A stretch of DNA of 64,000 nucleotides, from assembly GCF_013368755.1 (NCBI RefSeq), contig NC_049562.1:4402001-4466000 (forward strand). The letters run 5' to 3'. This document shows positions 18,303 to 29,174 of the stretch, in pieces. The DNA is from Talaromyces rugulosus. Lineage: Eukaryota > Ascomycota > Eurotiomycetes > Eurotiales > Trichocomaceae. Under the pieces are notes generated by a model. That model made no database searches and was not told the DNA's origin. It saw nothing but the letters and a program-made list of their open reading frames with translations. Within the stretch, counting starts at the first letter, position 1, and each line of letters begins with the position of its first letter. Made by a program: the position numbers and the translations under genes.

Positions 18303-20200
18303 CTACAAAGTCACGACTGTTCCACTTAAAACGCCTTCCTCTCCTACCAGGGCATCAATCACATCTGAATCCACACCCCGATCGATTCCAAGTATCATCA
18401 ATGCCTCATTCTGCAAGCCTGCGTCGTTTGCTGAACTGGAATTCTCGCCGTCCTCTTCTTCAGGAAGCTTCTTGGATACCGGAGCAACTCCCATGAAGTT
18501 GATGTTCACCCCTCTCTGTCCCAGAATGCTACCCACCACGCCGATCTTACCGGGTGAATCAAAGTTATGGCAGATGAGTAAAGTGCCTTCTGGAACAAAA
18601 GATGTCTCGAACCGATCAAGTCGTGTAATCAGTGGCTGGTTTCCCGAGCAGGTACCGGATATGATTTGTTGCTGCGGACGGGCATGGCGCTCTGAAGAGT
18701 CTTTTGCTGAATCGCCAGGGGCTCTTGAAGAGGCCCGAGATGGAGGCCGAGCTACCAAACTAACCAGAGACGAGTACGGATAGCTTGAAGGGTCGCGCGA
18801 GTGTCGCTCATTCACTACAATTCCTCGTTCCTTGGCAATGAGTTCTGCATTGACAATGTTTACGTTGCCTCCTGCTGAGCTACTAATTGGAGTTGTCAAG
18901 CCCTTAATCAGAGCTGCAAAGAGTGGCTTGGTGTTGTTGAGTCCGGCTATTTCTCCCTGGTAAACCAGGTCAAACGTGTTGCGGTTGAGCGAACCACTGG
19001 TGGAGGTGTAGTGCTGAGTGTACAAGCTGCCCAGCTTCTCAATCAATTGCACAAACGGCTGCAGTTTAATATACTCTTCGGGAAGGATAAGAGGAGCATT
19101 CACGGCACTGCGAGGCAAAGAGCCTTGTAAGATCTGTAGAACCTGCTCGCAAACATCGATCGACACGTTTTCCTGGGCCTCCACTGTCGAAGCGCCTAGA
19201 TGAGGAGTTGCCACCACCTTGGGATGGGAAATCAGTTTTGCAGCGCTGGAATTTTCTTGGGGGGGTTCGCTTGTAAAGACATCAATAGCAGCGCCGGCAA
19301 TATGCCCGGATTCAAGGGCAGCCAGTAGGGCTACTTCGTCAATTGTTCCTCCTCTAGCGACGTTAAGTATCCTAGCCCCGGCCTTCATTTGCGATAGCTC
19401 GGCCGTAGATATCATGCCTTTTGTAGATGCAATCAACGGGGTATGGATAGTGAGGAAATCGACCTGTGGGAGCATCTCCGATAAAGATGGAATAAGCGTG
19501 ACTGATGCCGCCGAAGCGACGGCTGTCGTGGCATATGGATCGACGGCAACCACGTTCATGCCCAGTCCCTTTGCAGATCTAGCAACAATAATGCCCACTG
19601 CGTGAAATGAGTGTCAGATTAAACATACGAGTAGGATGACGGGTTAAGAGCGACGAGGTACCTTTTCCAAGACCAATAATTCCAAGAGTCTTTCCCTTCA
19701 CCTCAACACCAACGAACTTGCTTCTCTCCCACTTAGTTTCTTTGAGGCTCCTGCATGCTTCAGGGATGGCCCTTGCCATCGACATCATGAGAGCTATAGT
19801 GTGTTCGGCTGCTGCTCCAATATTCCCGGAAGGCGAGTTAACGACAACAATGCCTAATTTTGTGGCAGCCTCCACATCTAGGTTTAGGGAAGTAAGTTAT
19901 CAAAAATAATTGTATTGTGCTCAAGTAATTCAAAGAATATTCACCAATATTGTCAACACCAACTCCGGCGCGAGCAACAACCTTGAGCTTCTTGGCAGCC
20001 TGGAGCAACGACGCAGTCACCTTTGTTTCTGAACGCACTAGCAAGGCCTCATATTCGGGGATGACGGACAGCAACTCCTCATGACTGAGGCCTTTCTTTT
20101 CGTGGACGTCCACTCCATTGCGAAGCAGCGCCAGACCATCTGGGGAGAGCTTCTCGGCGGCGAGTACCTTGGGTAGAGCGGGCTGACTGGGAATATGCAT
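18303..20200 (-). CDS. D-3-phosphoglycerate dehydrogenase
   Basis: The exons 20200-19945, 19877-19662 and 19597-18303 join in frame (VDNI-DVEAATKLG and IIGLGK-VGIIVA) and give 588 aa. The enzyme oxidises 3-phosphoglycerate with NAD+, the first step of serine synthesis, in the cytosol. It is the long form: substrate domain, NAD domain with LGIIGLGKVG, catalytic stretches LNVARGGTIDE and TPHLGAS, an intervening domain, and a C-terminal ACT domain (HNFDSPGKIGVVGSILGQRG), which usually gives serine feedback control. A Ser/Arg/Pro-rich insertion (LVARPPSRASSRAPGDSAKD) sits just before the ACT domain and looks disordered; it may be a regulatory site. It is equivalent to yeast Ser3/Ser33 in activity. 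Confidence 0.9.
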
Positions 20201-23168
20201 GATGATGACTTTTGAACGTCGTCAATGAATTCTTGCCGGTTCTGCGGTCGTTATCAAGTAGAAACGATGCGAATCGACTCGAGACTGACTTCAAAAGTGC
20301 CCAGTCGATGCTTTTGTACTGAGAGCGCCGAAGCCGCAGTTGACTTTAATGGCCCGCATACCGCGGCACGCAGGGAAAGAGCAGAAGCGGGCAGTTGATG
20401 CATCTCGCATCACAACCCCTCCTCTTCCTGCAAGACCGCGTTGGCTGGTTCTTCTCTTTACCCCCAAGACTCAGAGTCTCGCCCGATTTTCATCTCGTCA
20501 CGCCTTTTCAGCAATTACGAGAGACTTGGCGATGAACAGACAGCTATTCCCCGGGCGATCGGCGCTTCTCCGCATTCGACACCAACATCGAGCGAAATCG
20601 GTCCTGTCTACAGGCCTATAGGAGGAGGTTTCTAACAAGAGTACCGACGTCATGCCAGCAATCTTCATACAAGGTTTCAATATGCGGGCGAACATGATCC
20701 ACGATTGGTTCAAGTCACAAGACAGGCGATGGGCACCCTCCAATTGCATAACGCATGTATGAATTGATATGCCAGATGTGTTGGCTGAATTGCAATGTGG
20801 ATTTGAATTCAAGTACTATGGCAAAAGGATCCCAGATACTCCTAGAAACTACAGCATGCGCCGAAGGAGGTATATCGAACTAGGGGAGAACGATACATGT
20901 AAGCGACAGGCCCTACCATGCACAAACAACCAACAAGCAGTGACTTCGACGACCTGTTTTTATGACAGGCAAAAAATCAGTCAACAGCATCTCACCTCTA
21001 CAGTCTCTCTAGTCACATTGAGGAATTGCTCCCGGGTTTTTCGAAGAATCACAATATTGGAGAACACAAAGGATGCCGAAGTCGAGATCGAAGGGGAAGA
21101 TCAAACGACGTATCCCCAACGAACGAAATTGAAAAAGAAAGGAAATGAAACAGTGTCACCCAGCATCGGTCCCAGAAGGTCGTCTGACTTTCCGAGAACA
21201 AGGTCCTCTCGTACTGTCGCTTTCTTTACAGTTGCATTGTTGGATCACGAACGAATTCTCCTAAAAACGGTATGTTGTATCTTAGGATAAGCCACAGAAT
21301 CTATATGGTAATAGGACATAATACGAATGCAAGAAGTTGAATCTGAAGGTGTCAGGAGAGCGAGTGCAACCTTGCCACTGAATCAGAATAAATTTCCGGC
21401 TGACTGGACCAAGATTAAAGTTGAAAATCCGGTAGAATAGCCGAGTCTTAGTTTACCCAAAACATAGAAATGGTGACATTGAATCTGGACGCTATCACCA
21501 TGCCCCATACTAAAGCGCCCGTACTATTTCCGAGTTCACATCACGACATGTCACTAATAATATGAATAATATCGCAAGACAACCTATACTGTAGCGACTT
21601 GTCCAAGAAAAATAATAATAAAACATTCATCTGCTGAGTGTTTTCTCCAGTTCTTCGCAATACGAATCGTGATTGGCTAAAGTACAAGGTCGCTCAAAGC
21701 AGTAAAGCGTGACTGCCTCTTCTTCTTCTCTTCTTCTTCTTCTCTTCTCCCCGTGCCCAATTTGGACCATCAACTGTCACTGTCAACTGCTCAATTTCGT
21801 TCAACAAGGCTTTCTGCATGATATCAGCCTCCGAGCAGACAGCGCCTTGGCAGTCACACACCATGACCAAAGGTTACATGTGCCGGTCAGCCAAGCCTTT
21901 GCCGAGAGTCTCTCTGCCCGTGGGCGTCGCGCCGATGCTACCTCTTCGTAACGTGTACCTGCGTCTTCAGTCGAATCAACAGTGCGCGTTGGCCTAGTTG
22001 TTCTCTCAACATAGCGGGCATATGGTGTGACTGGCCATATTTTTCTTGCGATCTCGACATGTCACTACTGAAGTGACTTGGCCATTATCTCTGTTCCATG
22101 CGTCCGTTAAGCCGCCTGCATCACAAGACAACTGTTATCGTCAATCATCTCCCGCTGCTCTAGGGCTATCGCAATCGTGTGTAACCGTCCGTGCGCTTTG
22201 AAACGATGGTGGTGACATCTGACGATGCGGAAACCCGGGGCGACTTCATTTTGACAGATTCAACGGATGACAGCGATGTGTGACCCTTGTCAGTGTGAGG
22301 CTCAGCCAAGTTTTGGACCCAGCCGCCACCTAATATGCTGAAACACCCGCGGACACTGTTCTTCTGTTGAGCTCAACAGGTCAGACCCGCCAGGAATGTG
22401 ACGTTGAAGGGAGAAGCCGAGAGTAACTAATTCTTGATCGGCAAACCTTCGATAAGCTAATTTCCTCCCCATGCAATCGAATTCTTAGAACTTCTCTCGT
22501 CGCCTAGTACATTCATACTATCAGCGAAATCTCTAGTAGAGAGCCAATTTGCCTTGAAAACAATCGGCTTGCGGGAAACAAACACGGCATGTTTGGCATG
22601 CGTTGAAGAATTGCAAGGCTTATTGCTAATGCGCCATCATTCTACGCTTGACACTGGTCACAAATAGCGGACGCCACACCTTTTGGCAAGATGGCCGGTG
22701 GTTGAACTATGGACATGCCCCTTCCACATTCCTGTCATCCGCGCAATCCACGCTCCAAATCCAGCAAGGCGTCATAGCTTTAGCTCCCTATCCTAGAAGC
22801 CTGAAGGTCACAGTGACGGCGCCACATGTCACGCAACGCGTTAATCAAATGAGTACACGAAGCAAATAACCGAAAACTCAAAATCTTACATGGTGCTAGA
22901 TAAGCATGTTGTGGAATTCAACCTAAGCATGATGGAGTAGTGCAGATACGATCCACTTGTTGGATACCTCACGTTGCACTGCACCTTTCTGGTGATTGCT
23001 CTAGGGGGGCATGTTCCACGCGCGCGAGAACATAAAAACCCGACGATGATCCTCGCATCTTGTCCCATCTTGTAGATCCTTTCCTTCCTCACTTTATTCA
23101 CTCCTTCGCTGGTGCTTGATAGCTTTTTGATCTTCGACCTTATACATTCCCTCTAAGGTTGAGGCAGC
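20201..23168. other. Long divergent intergenic region (about 3 kb)
   Basis: This is the region upstream of both the phosphoglycerate dehydrogenase and the chitinase gene. The longest frame, 20769-21290 plus (173 codons), is highly charged without a domain and I reject it as coding. A TATA-like cataaaaacc lies near 23030, about 140 bp before the chitinase start. The length suggests a heavily regulated chitinase promoter or a lost gene. Confidence 0.45.
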
Positions 23169-24738
23169 ATGCATTTTTCTAAGCTTTCTCTTCTCCTAGG
23201 ACTAGTCAGCTCGCTGGCCAATGCCGCTGCACTCCCACCAGCAGAATCTGATGTAGAAAAACGTGCTGGGAACTATCGATCTGTGGCATACTTTGTTGAT
23301 TGGGTAAGAGGACTACTTTGAAGAATAATTCAACACTTTGTTCATTGGATCAACACAGGCTATTTATGGACGAAACTTTCACGTCCAGAACTTGACCAAC
23401 ATCGCCTCTTCGCTTACCCACGTACTATATTCCTTTGCCGATGTAAATTCCGGCACCGGCGAGGTGGTTCTTACGGATAGCTGGGCGGATCTCCAGAAAC
23501 ACTATGACGGCGACTCCTGGAGTGACACCGGGAACAACGCCTATGGATGCGTCAAACAATTGTACTTGCTGAAAAAGGCAAACCGCAATCTCAAGTCATT
23601 GCTCTCGATCGGAGGCTGGACATACTCGCCCCATTTTAGCACCGCGACTGCGTCTGCGTCAACCCGTACTACATTTGTCAAATCCTCAGTTGGCTTTCTC
23701 AGGGACTTGGGTTTGGATGGCATTGACATTGACTGGGAGGTGGGTTTAGCTCTTTTTTTTGGAAAAAAAAAGACACCGGCTGATTTGAAACAGTATCCCA
23801 CCAACAGCACTGAGGCGGATAACTTTGTGGCTCTGCTCAAGGAGCTCCGTGAGGTAAGCCCTCCAACTTGCCTTTCATTTTATACATTTCGCTAAATTTT
23901 TAAACCCCAAATCTAGGCGCTAGACGATTATGCTGCTCAGTATACCCCTGGCCAGCACTACCTGATAAGTGCAGCTGTTCCAGCCGGGCCGTCCAACTAC
24001 GAAAAGCTGCACATCTCAGACATGGACAAATACTTGGACATGTGGAACCTGATGGCCTACGACTACAGTGGCTCTGTATGTTACTTCCCTTTTGGACCAA
24101 AAGTTCACGGCTAATGATATTTTTCAGTGGGACACTGTCGCAGGAAATGACGCGAATTTGTACAACTCGACCAAGTACCCAAACTCCACGCCTTACAACA
24201 CTGACCAAGCCATTTCGTACTACATCGCCAACGGGGCTACTGCCAGCAAAATCAACCTCGGAATCCCGCTGTACGGACGCTCTTTCACCAACACCGATGG
24301 CCCCGGCACCAATTTCACCGGCGTGGGCAGCGGTTCGTGGGAGGATGGAGTGTGGGACTACAAGGCCCTCCCCCAATCTGGCGCGACCGTATCCTACGAC
24401 AACTCGTCTGTTTCTTCATGGAGCTATGACAGCTCGCAACGCCTCATGATCAGCTACGATACGCCGTCCATTGTCCAAACCAAGGGGGACTACATCATCA
24501 GCAAGGGTCTCGGCGGTGGTATGTACTGGGAGAGCAGCAGTGACAAGACAGGCTCTGAGAGTTTAATTTCCACGGTAAGTGTTCCCTGCCAGAAAATTTG
24601 TCTGATTTCCGCATCAAACTGACTTGGAGTGTGCAGCTCGTCAACACTCTTGGTGGCACCGGTGCATTGGAGCAAGTGAAGAACGAGCTCAGCTATCCTG
24701 CGTCTCAGTATGACAACGTGAAGAATGGAATGGCGTAG
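23169..24738 (+). CDS. Secreted GH18 endochitinase
   Basis: The six exons are 23169-23303, 23359-23739, 23794-23853, 23917-24075, 24128-24574 and 24637-24738. All joins close in frame and give 427 aa. It hydrolyses chitin, outside the cell or in the wall. The signal peptide is [20 protein letters not shown], and a Lys-Arg Kex2 site lies at 31-32. The first strand is [10 protein letters not shown] and the substrate strand is [14 protein letters not shown]. The catalytic motif is DGIDIDWE, with the acid Glu172 as the last codon of exon 2. Late strands are [20 protein letters not shown] and [14 protein letters not shown]. There is no chitin-binding module or GPI signal, so it is a short (ChiB-like) fungal chitinase. 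Confidence 0.92.
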
Positions 24739-25660
24739 GAGGAGAAACTCTGCAGTCTCATCGAACAGGATCTAGCCTTTTGCTTCTTGTACATATACTT
24801 ATGAAATGGAATGGGATTGACTCTACACAGTGCTTGTAACATCTATACTCCAAGTACTCCCCAGAAAGCAGCGAGAACAGCCCTAGGAAACTATCTGCAG
24901 GAGGTAGTTTGGCACCACCTTGCACGGACCAGCTGTTGGAACCGGCCGGAATCTGCCTGCCTGAACTTTATTGTAGTTACAACAGCAGCTCAATATGTTA
25001 ATAGTTTATAATATTTCACTGAAAATTCTAAGAGTATTTTAACTTAGTACATAAATTATATAGAAAGTTAAAATATTACTAAAATAGGTTTATAAATATT
25101 ATTTAAAATCCACACTACATAGACCTCTTGGTGGAATGGCCAATAGAATAATAATCCGGTTTCAACACCTAGTTCCGTGTATAGTCGCTGACAACTATAC
25201 GCTCATCTATCTGAACGCCACATGCGAATCCCTGTATTACTAACTACGTAGCAGGATATTGTGGCCCGACGGACCCATTATGGCTGCGAATAAGCTTTGC
25301 CCGCATCAGGCTAGGGAAAATAAACTAACATTTAAGTTACTACGTAAAATATTATTGGCCGGTCGTCCTTGGGAAGGACGAAGGAGTCAGCTTCCTCTGA
25401 GCGCCATCGATCGATCCTGCTTGGTTTGCCGTATAGAGTAATGAGCATCCTGACTACCAGGCACGGACGCAAAAGCTGAACATGTTTCTCGATGCAATCG
25501 TACTAGAACCAATCCAATTCCTAGGGGCCATCACGCCCAGGTGCTTGCTGTCTTTAAAAATTTATAGATAAGTTCCTGCTTGCTTGCTTGCTTCATTGCT
25601 GAGTTTAATTTGCCGCACCCCAAATTTGAGGGAAAATCTTCAAATCGCAGCGCAATCACG
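24739..25660. other. Intergenic with AT-rich block
   Basis: An AT-rich block at about 25010-25110 and flanking sequence without open frames separate the chitinase from the MFS gene. A short cttg-cttg-cttg run sits near 25577-25592. Confidence 0.45.
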
Positions 25661-27510
25661 ATGGGTATCCGGAATCGCAAAATCACCGTTAGCGATGAAA
25701 TCGTCACGTCGGCCGTCAATCTCACACTGAGACAGTCGCTGGTGCCAAACTTGCTGGGTATGGAAATCCCCCTTATCAAGTCGATAGATCATATGCGAGG
25801 AGAAGAAAAAAATACTAACGCATTTACTCTCCGTCGCAGTCACAATCCTCTTCTTCCTCTGGGGTTTTGCATATGGCCTGCTCGATGTGCTCAACTCGCA
25901 TTTCCAGACCACACTGAACATTTCGGCTGGTATGGCCAGTGGTCTGCAAGCTGCTTATTTTGGCGCATACTTTGTCTGTCCTCTGACGATCTCCGGATGG
26001 ATTGTTCGTCGTTTTGGTTTCCGCGTGACTTTTATGACCGGTACGCATGCCGAATACTTTGAAGAAAAAAGAAGGAAAATTAACAGCACAAGGTCTCACC
26101 GTCCTCGCCATCGGATGTCTCCTCTTCTGGCCTTCTGGTGTCAAGCGATCCTTTGGCGGGTTCTGCGGTAGCATGCTTGTGAGTTTTTGTTATATCGGCG
26201 GGAAAAAAAAATGAATCCGGTGTCTAATATCGAGATAGGTGGTAGGTGCTGGTCTAGCTACGCTGGAGACCGTCGCAGACCCGTAAGATCTCCCTCTCAT
26301 CTGATGATACAAAGCAGCTAATCTTTTTCTCCAGCTTCTTGGCTATTTGCGGTCCGCCCAGATACAGCGAAATCCGACTGAATCTGGCTCAGGCAGTGCA
26401 GGGAGTGGGCACATTTGTTGCGCCTCTTCTCGCCTCCCGAGTCTTCTTTGCTCACACTGTCAATACCGCTGCTGGACTAAAGAATGTGCAATGGGTGTAC
26501 CTCGGGGTTGCCTGCTTTGTCGCGCTGCTCATTATTCTCTTCTTCTTCGCGCCGTTCCCTGAAATCACCGATGCCGACCAGCACGCTCTTGAGGGCGCTA
26601 TTACCGACTCTGCGGATGATAACGGTCCCCTCAGGAAGCAATACAGTCTCTTCCTCGGTGTCATGAGCCAGTTCTGTTACACTGGAGCCCAGGTCGCCAT
26701 CGCTGGCTACTTTATCAATTTTGCCCAAGAGGCCGGTCGCTCAGCTTCCGAAGCCTGTAAGTATAGGATTATAAATACGGAATTCGCAGACGTTTCTGAC
26801 CACTATGACAGCCGATCTTCTCGCCGTCGCACAGGGATTGTACGCTTTCAACCGTTTCGTCGCCGGTGGTTTGATGATGCTCAAGCCATTCAAGCCCCGA
26901 TACATGCTCTTTTTCTATCTCCTAGGTTGCATCGTGTTCAGTATCGCCGCAATGAACACCACAGGCACTGCTTCAGTTGCCCTTGCTATTCTCGTCTTTT
27001 GCGCTGAATCGGTATGGGTTCTTCCTCTGGTATAAAGCTGGACACAAGAATGTTGACCACGTATATAATGTATAGTGCTGTTTCGCTACCATCTTCAGTC
27101 TGAGTCTTCGCGGCCTTGGTCGCCACACCAAGCGCGGTGGCTCATTCCTCGTCTCTGCTATTTCAGGAGGCATGGTTTTCCCACCCATGATGGCCGCTGT
27201 GATTGTGAATAGCTTTTCTCCATCAACCCTCTTTTCATGCAAATGACTGACTCGTTGGTTATCACAGGACCGAAAAGACGCCCACACTGCAATGGCTATT
27301 CCCATGATGGGGTACATCCTCGCTTGGATTTTCCCCATATATATCAACATCTACAAACGCGATGTCATGGATATGCACCGTGATACTACAGTCAACGTGA
27401 CCAACACCGTTGTCAATAACAAAGAAATAGAGCTGGAGCATGCTCGGGAGAACGAGCCCGAAATAAAAAAGATCGAGAACACCACACAGGATACTCCAAA
27501 GCATGAGTGA
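25661..27510 (+). CDS. MFS transporter, fucose permease (FHS) type
   Basis: The eight exons are 25661-25757, 25840-26040, 26093-26178, 26239-26282, 26335-26756, 26812-27011, 27076-27204 and 27268-27510, all joined in frame, for 473 aa. About twelve membrane segments are present. The first is VTILFFLWGFAYGLLDVLNS, typical of the L-fucose/glucose-galactose proton symporters (FHS family), with a cytoplasmic loop GWIVRRFGFR. The N-terminus is cytosolic (MGIRNRKITVSDEIVTSAVN), and the C-tail is charged and hydrophilic (ENEPEIKKIENTTQDTPKHE). A sugar such as fucose or another hexose is the likely substrate, but specificity cannot be read from the sequence. Exon 4 is only 44 nt. Confidence 0.85.
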
Positions 27511-27628
27511 TCGCCGAACGTTGGAATAATAGATCTGAGGCTCTTTTTCGGGAGTAGGGCTGATTTAGTTGTCGTCATAGAATTTAATCTCGTATAATCA
27601 GTGTCTTCTCAATTCTCGCATCATCGTT

Positions 27629-28863
27629 TCAACGTTTTAACGCTAGAATTTCGCTGAGCTTCACTCTCCCTTTCTCTCCCCAACCAGCCACTCCAGACTG
27701 AATATCGGGCCGTACTCGTACGTACCACGACCATGCTCGCCTGTCGAGATCTTCTGGTGGTAATGTTGACGCCCAGGATGAAAATACAATATCAAGAGCC
27801 CGCAATAGTAGCCCCAGAGCTCTCTCTTTTTCGGAAGCCAAATCGGCTTTTTTGGCTGTTGTCTTGCGAGGAGAGATTGAAGTCTCATCGGTCTGTTCCC
27901 TGAATATGCTGAATGCTTTGAGCAAGTATGACCGCGCGGATTCGGCTGTGTGGATGGGTAGTCCGGGAGTCTGTAAATGGCCGCGAGAAGGCCTCCCGGG
28001 CTCATCGGCTTTCTGTCGGAGTGATTCTAGATCTAGACCCCAGAGCGGCGGTGATGTTTCGGTATGAGCAGAGTTGTCGTTTTCTGTCGCCTCTGCTTTC
28101 TCTTTCTGCTTGTCGCCAACTTCCTCGTCCGGTCTCCCCTCGTTTGGATCATAGTCCCATCTCTTCAAAACAGGTATCTCTCTACCCAGAATCTTTATAG
28201 TTGGCTGCCCTTTCCCCCATCCTTCTTCTTCTGCACTTTTCCCGCCCTCGAGCCCCAACGCAACCGCCTTGCTGCGACTATTCGCACTCACGACAGCCTG
28301 TCCCAAACTAAGACGGCTGGAAATCGGCTGCTGCGGCATAGTGTACTTTATCACCTCGACTGCAAATGCAAGGACCAGAGGTGCTCTGTTAGTCTGGAGC
28401 ACTACCGTGGAAAGCTCTTCTTCTTGGGTCTCAGAGGCAATGGGCAGGGCTAGTGCAGATTCGATCTCGAATGGTGTCGTTGCAGCATTCAGGCTCCTTT
28501 TCGGTCTCTTTGGGGATGAATTTGATGCTGAATGTGAAGACGCATCGTCATCTGGTGCACCGCGTTTGTTGCTGCTCTTCTTGACCACGCGTTTGGCAGC
28601 ATTGTGGACCTGTTTGGCGATCTTGTTGTCTTTGAAGATCGTCTGTAGAGCCGTCAAGTCTGAGTTGGCAATGTCATTTGCACTAAAAATTCCTGTTAGA
28701 TTTCGATTCATTCCTCGTTTTTTTTGTTTGCAAGGATGACCAGTCAATCTTACTTGTGCAAACCTGCTGTTTGAAGCTCCCTCACCTTCCCTATTGCTGA
28801 TGCAAGCGGGACTTTGGCGTCTTGCGAGAGAAAGCGTAGCAACGCCTGTAGCTGCGCAGCCAT
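27629..28863 (-). CDS. Conserved fungal protein of unknown function
   Basis: Exon 1 is 28863-28754 and exon 2 is 28682-27629, with a 71-nt intron; they join in frame (AGLH-NANDIANSDL) and give 387 aa. The N-terminus (LLRFLSQDAKVPLASAIGKV and DIANSDLTALQTIFKDNKIA) reads like a compact helical module, possibly helix-hairpin-helix-like. A basic, Ser-rich stretch follows with likely nuclear localisation (SPKRPKRS), then a middle part with PTIKILGREIPVLKRWDYDP and a C-terminal part with LPPEDLDRRAWSWYVRVRPD. Nuclear location is an inference. I do not know the family. It shares a 311-bp bidirectional promoter with the SR140-like gene. Confidence 0.75.
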
Positions 28864-29174
28864 GATGACAAGTCGGAAATTAATTTGAACTGATCGTAAA
28901 TTCAACAGACTTATCCTGTCGACAATGAGAAGAAAGTGTCGAGTTGTTGACTGACGTATGCGGAGTAACCCACGGAAGGCGCCCGCCTGATAGGCCGAGT
29001 GGTTCTCCGCCGCGCGATCTCCGTTCTCCAACATTCTCAACTTCTTGACACCCGCTTTCTTTGTCGACAGTCGTCACATTTTGCGCCTCGCCCTGTTTGT
29101 CCTTCTCCGGTCTCGAGTCGTGCTTGACTGTCTTCATCCCCGGCAGGGCATCGCCGTTGCCCCATAGTCGCACG
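28864..29174. promoter_or_regulatory. Bidirectional promoter region
   Basis: Only 311 bp separate the starts of the divergent genes at 28863 (minus) and 29175 (plus), so both promoters must lie here. No TATA box is obvious. A frame in phase with the plus-strand gene continues up to 29061 but looks like leader. Confidence 0.45.

Noticed and set aside
20769..21290. 173-codon plus-strand frame
   Set aside because: No domain, odd composition and no splice or promoter context; treated as chance.
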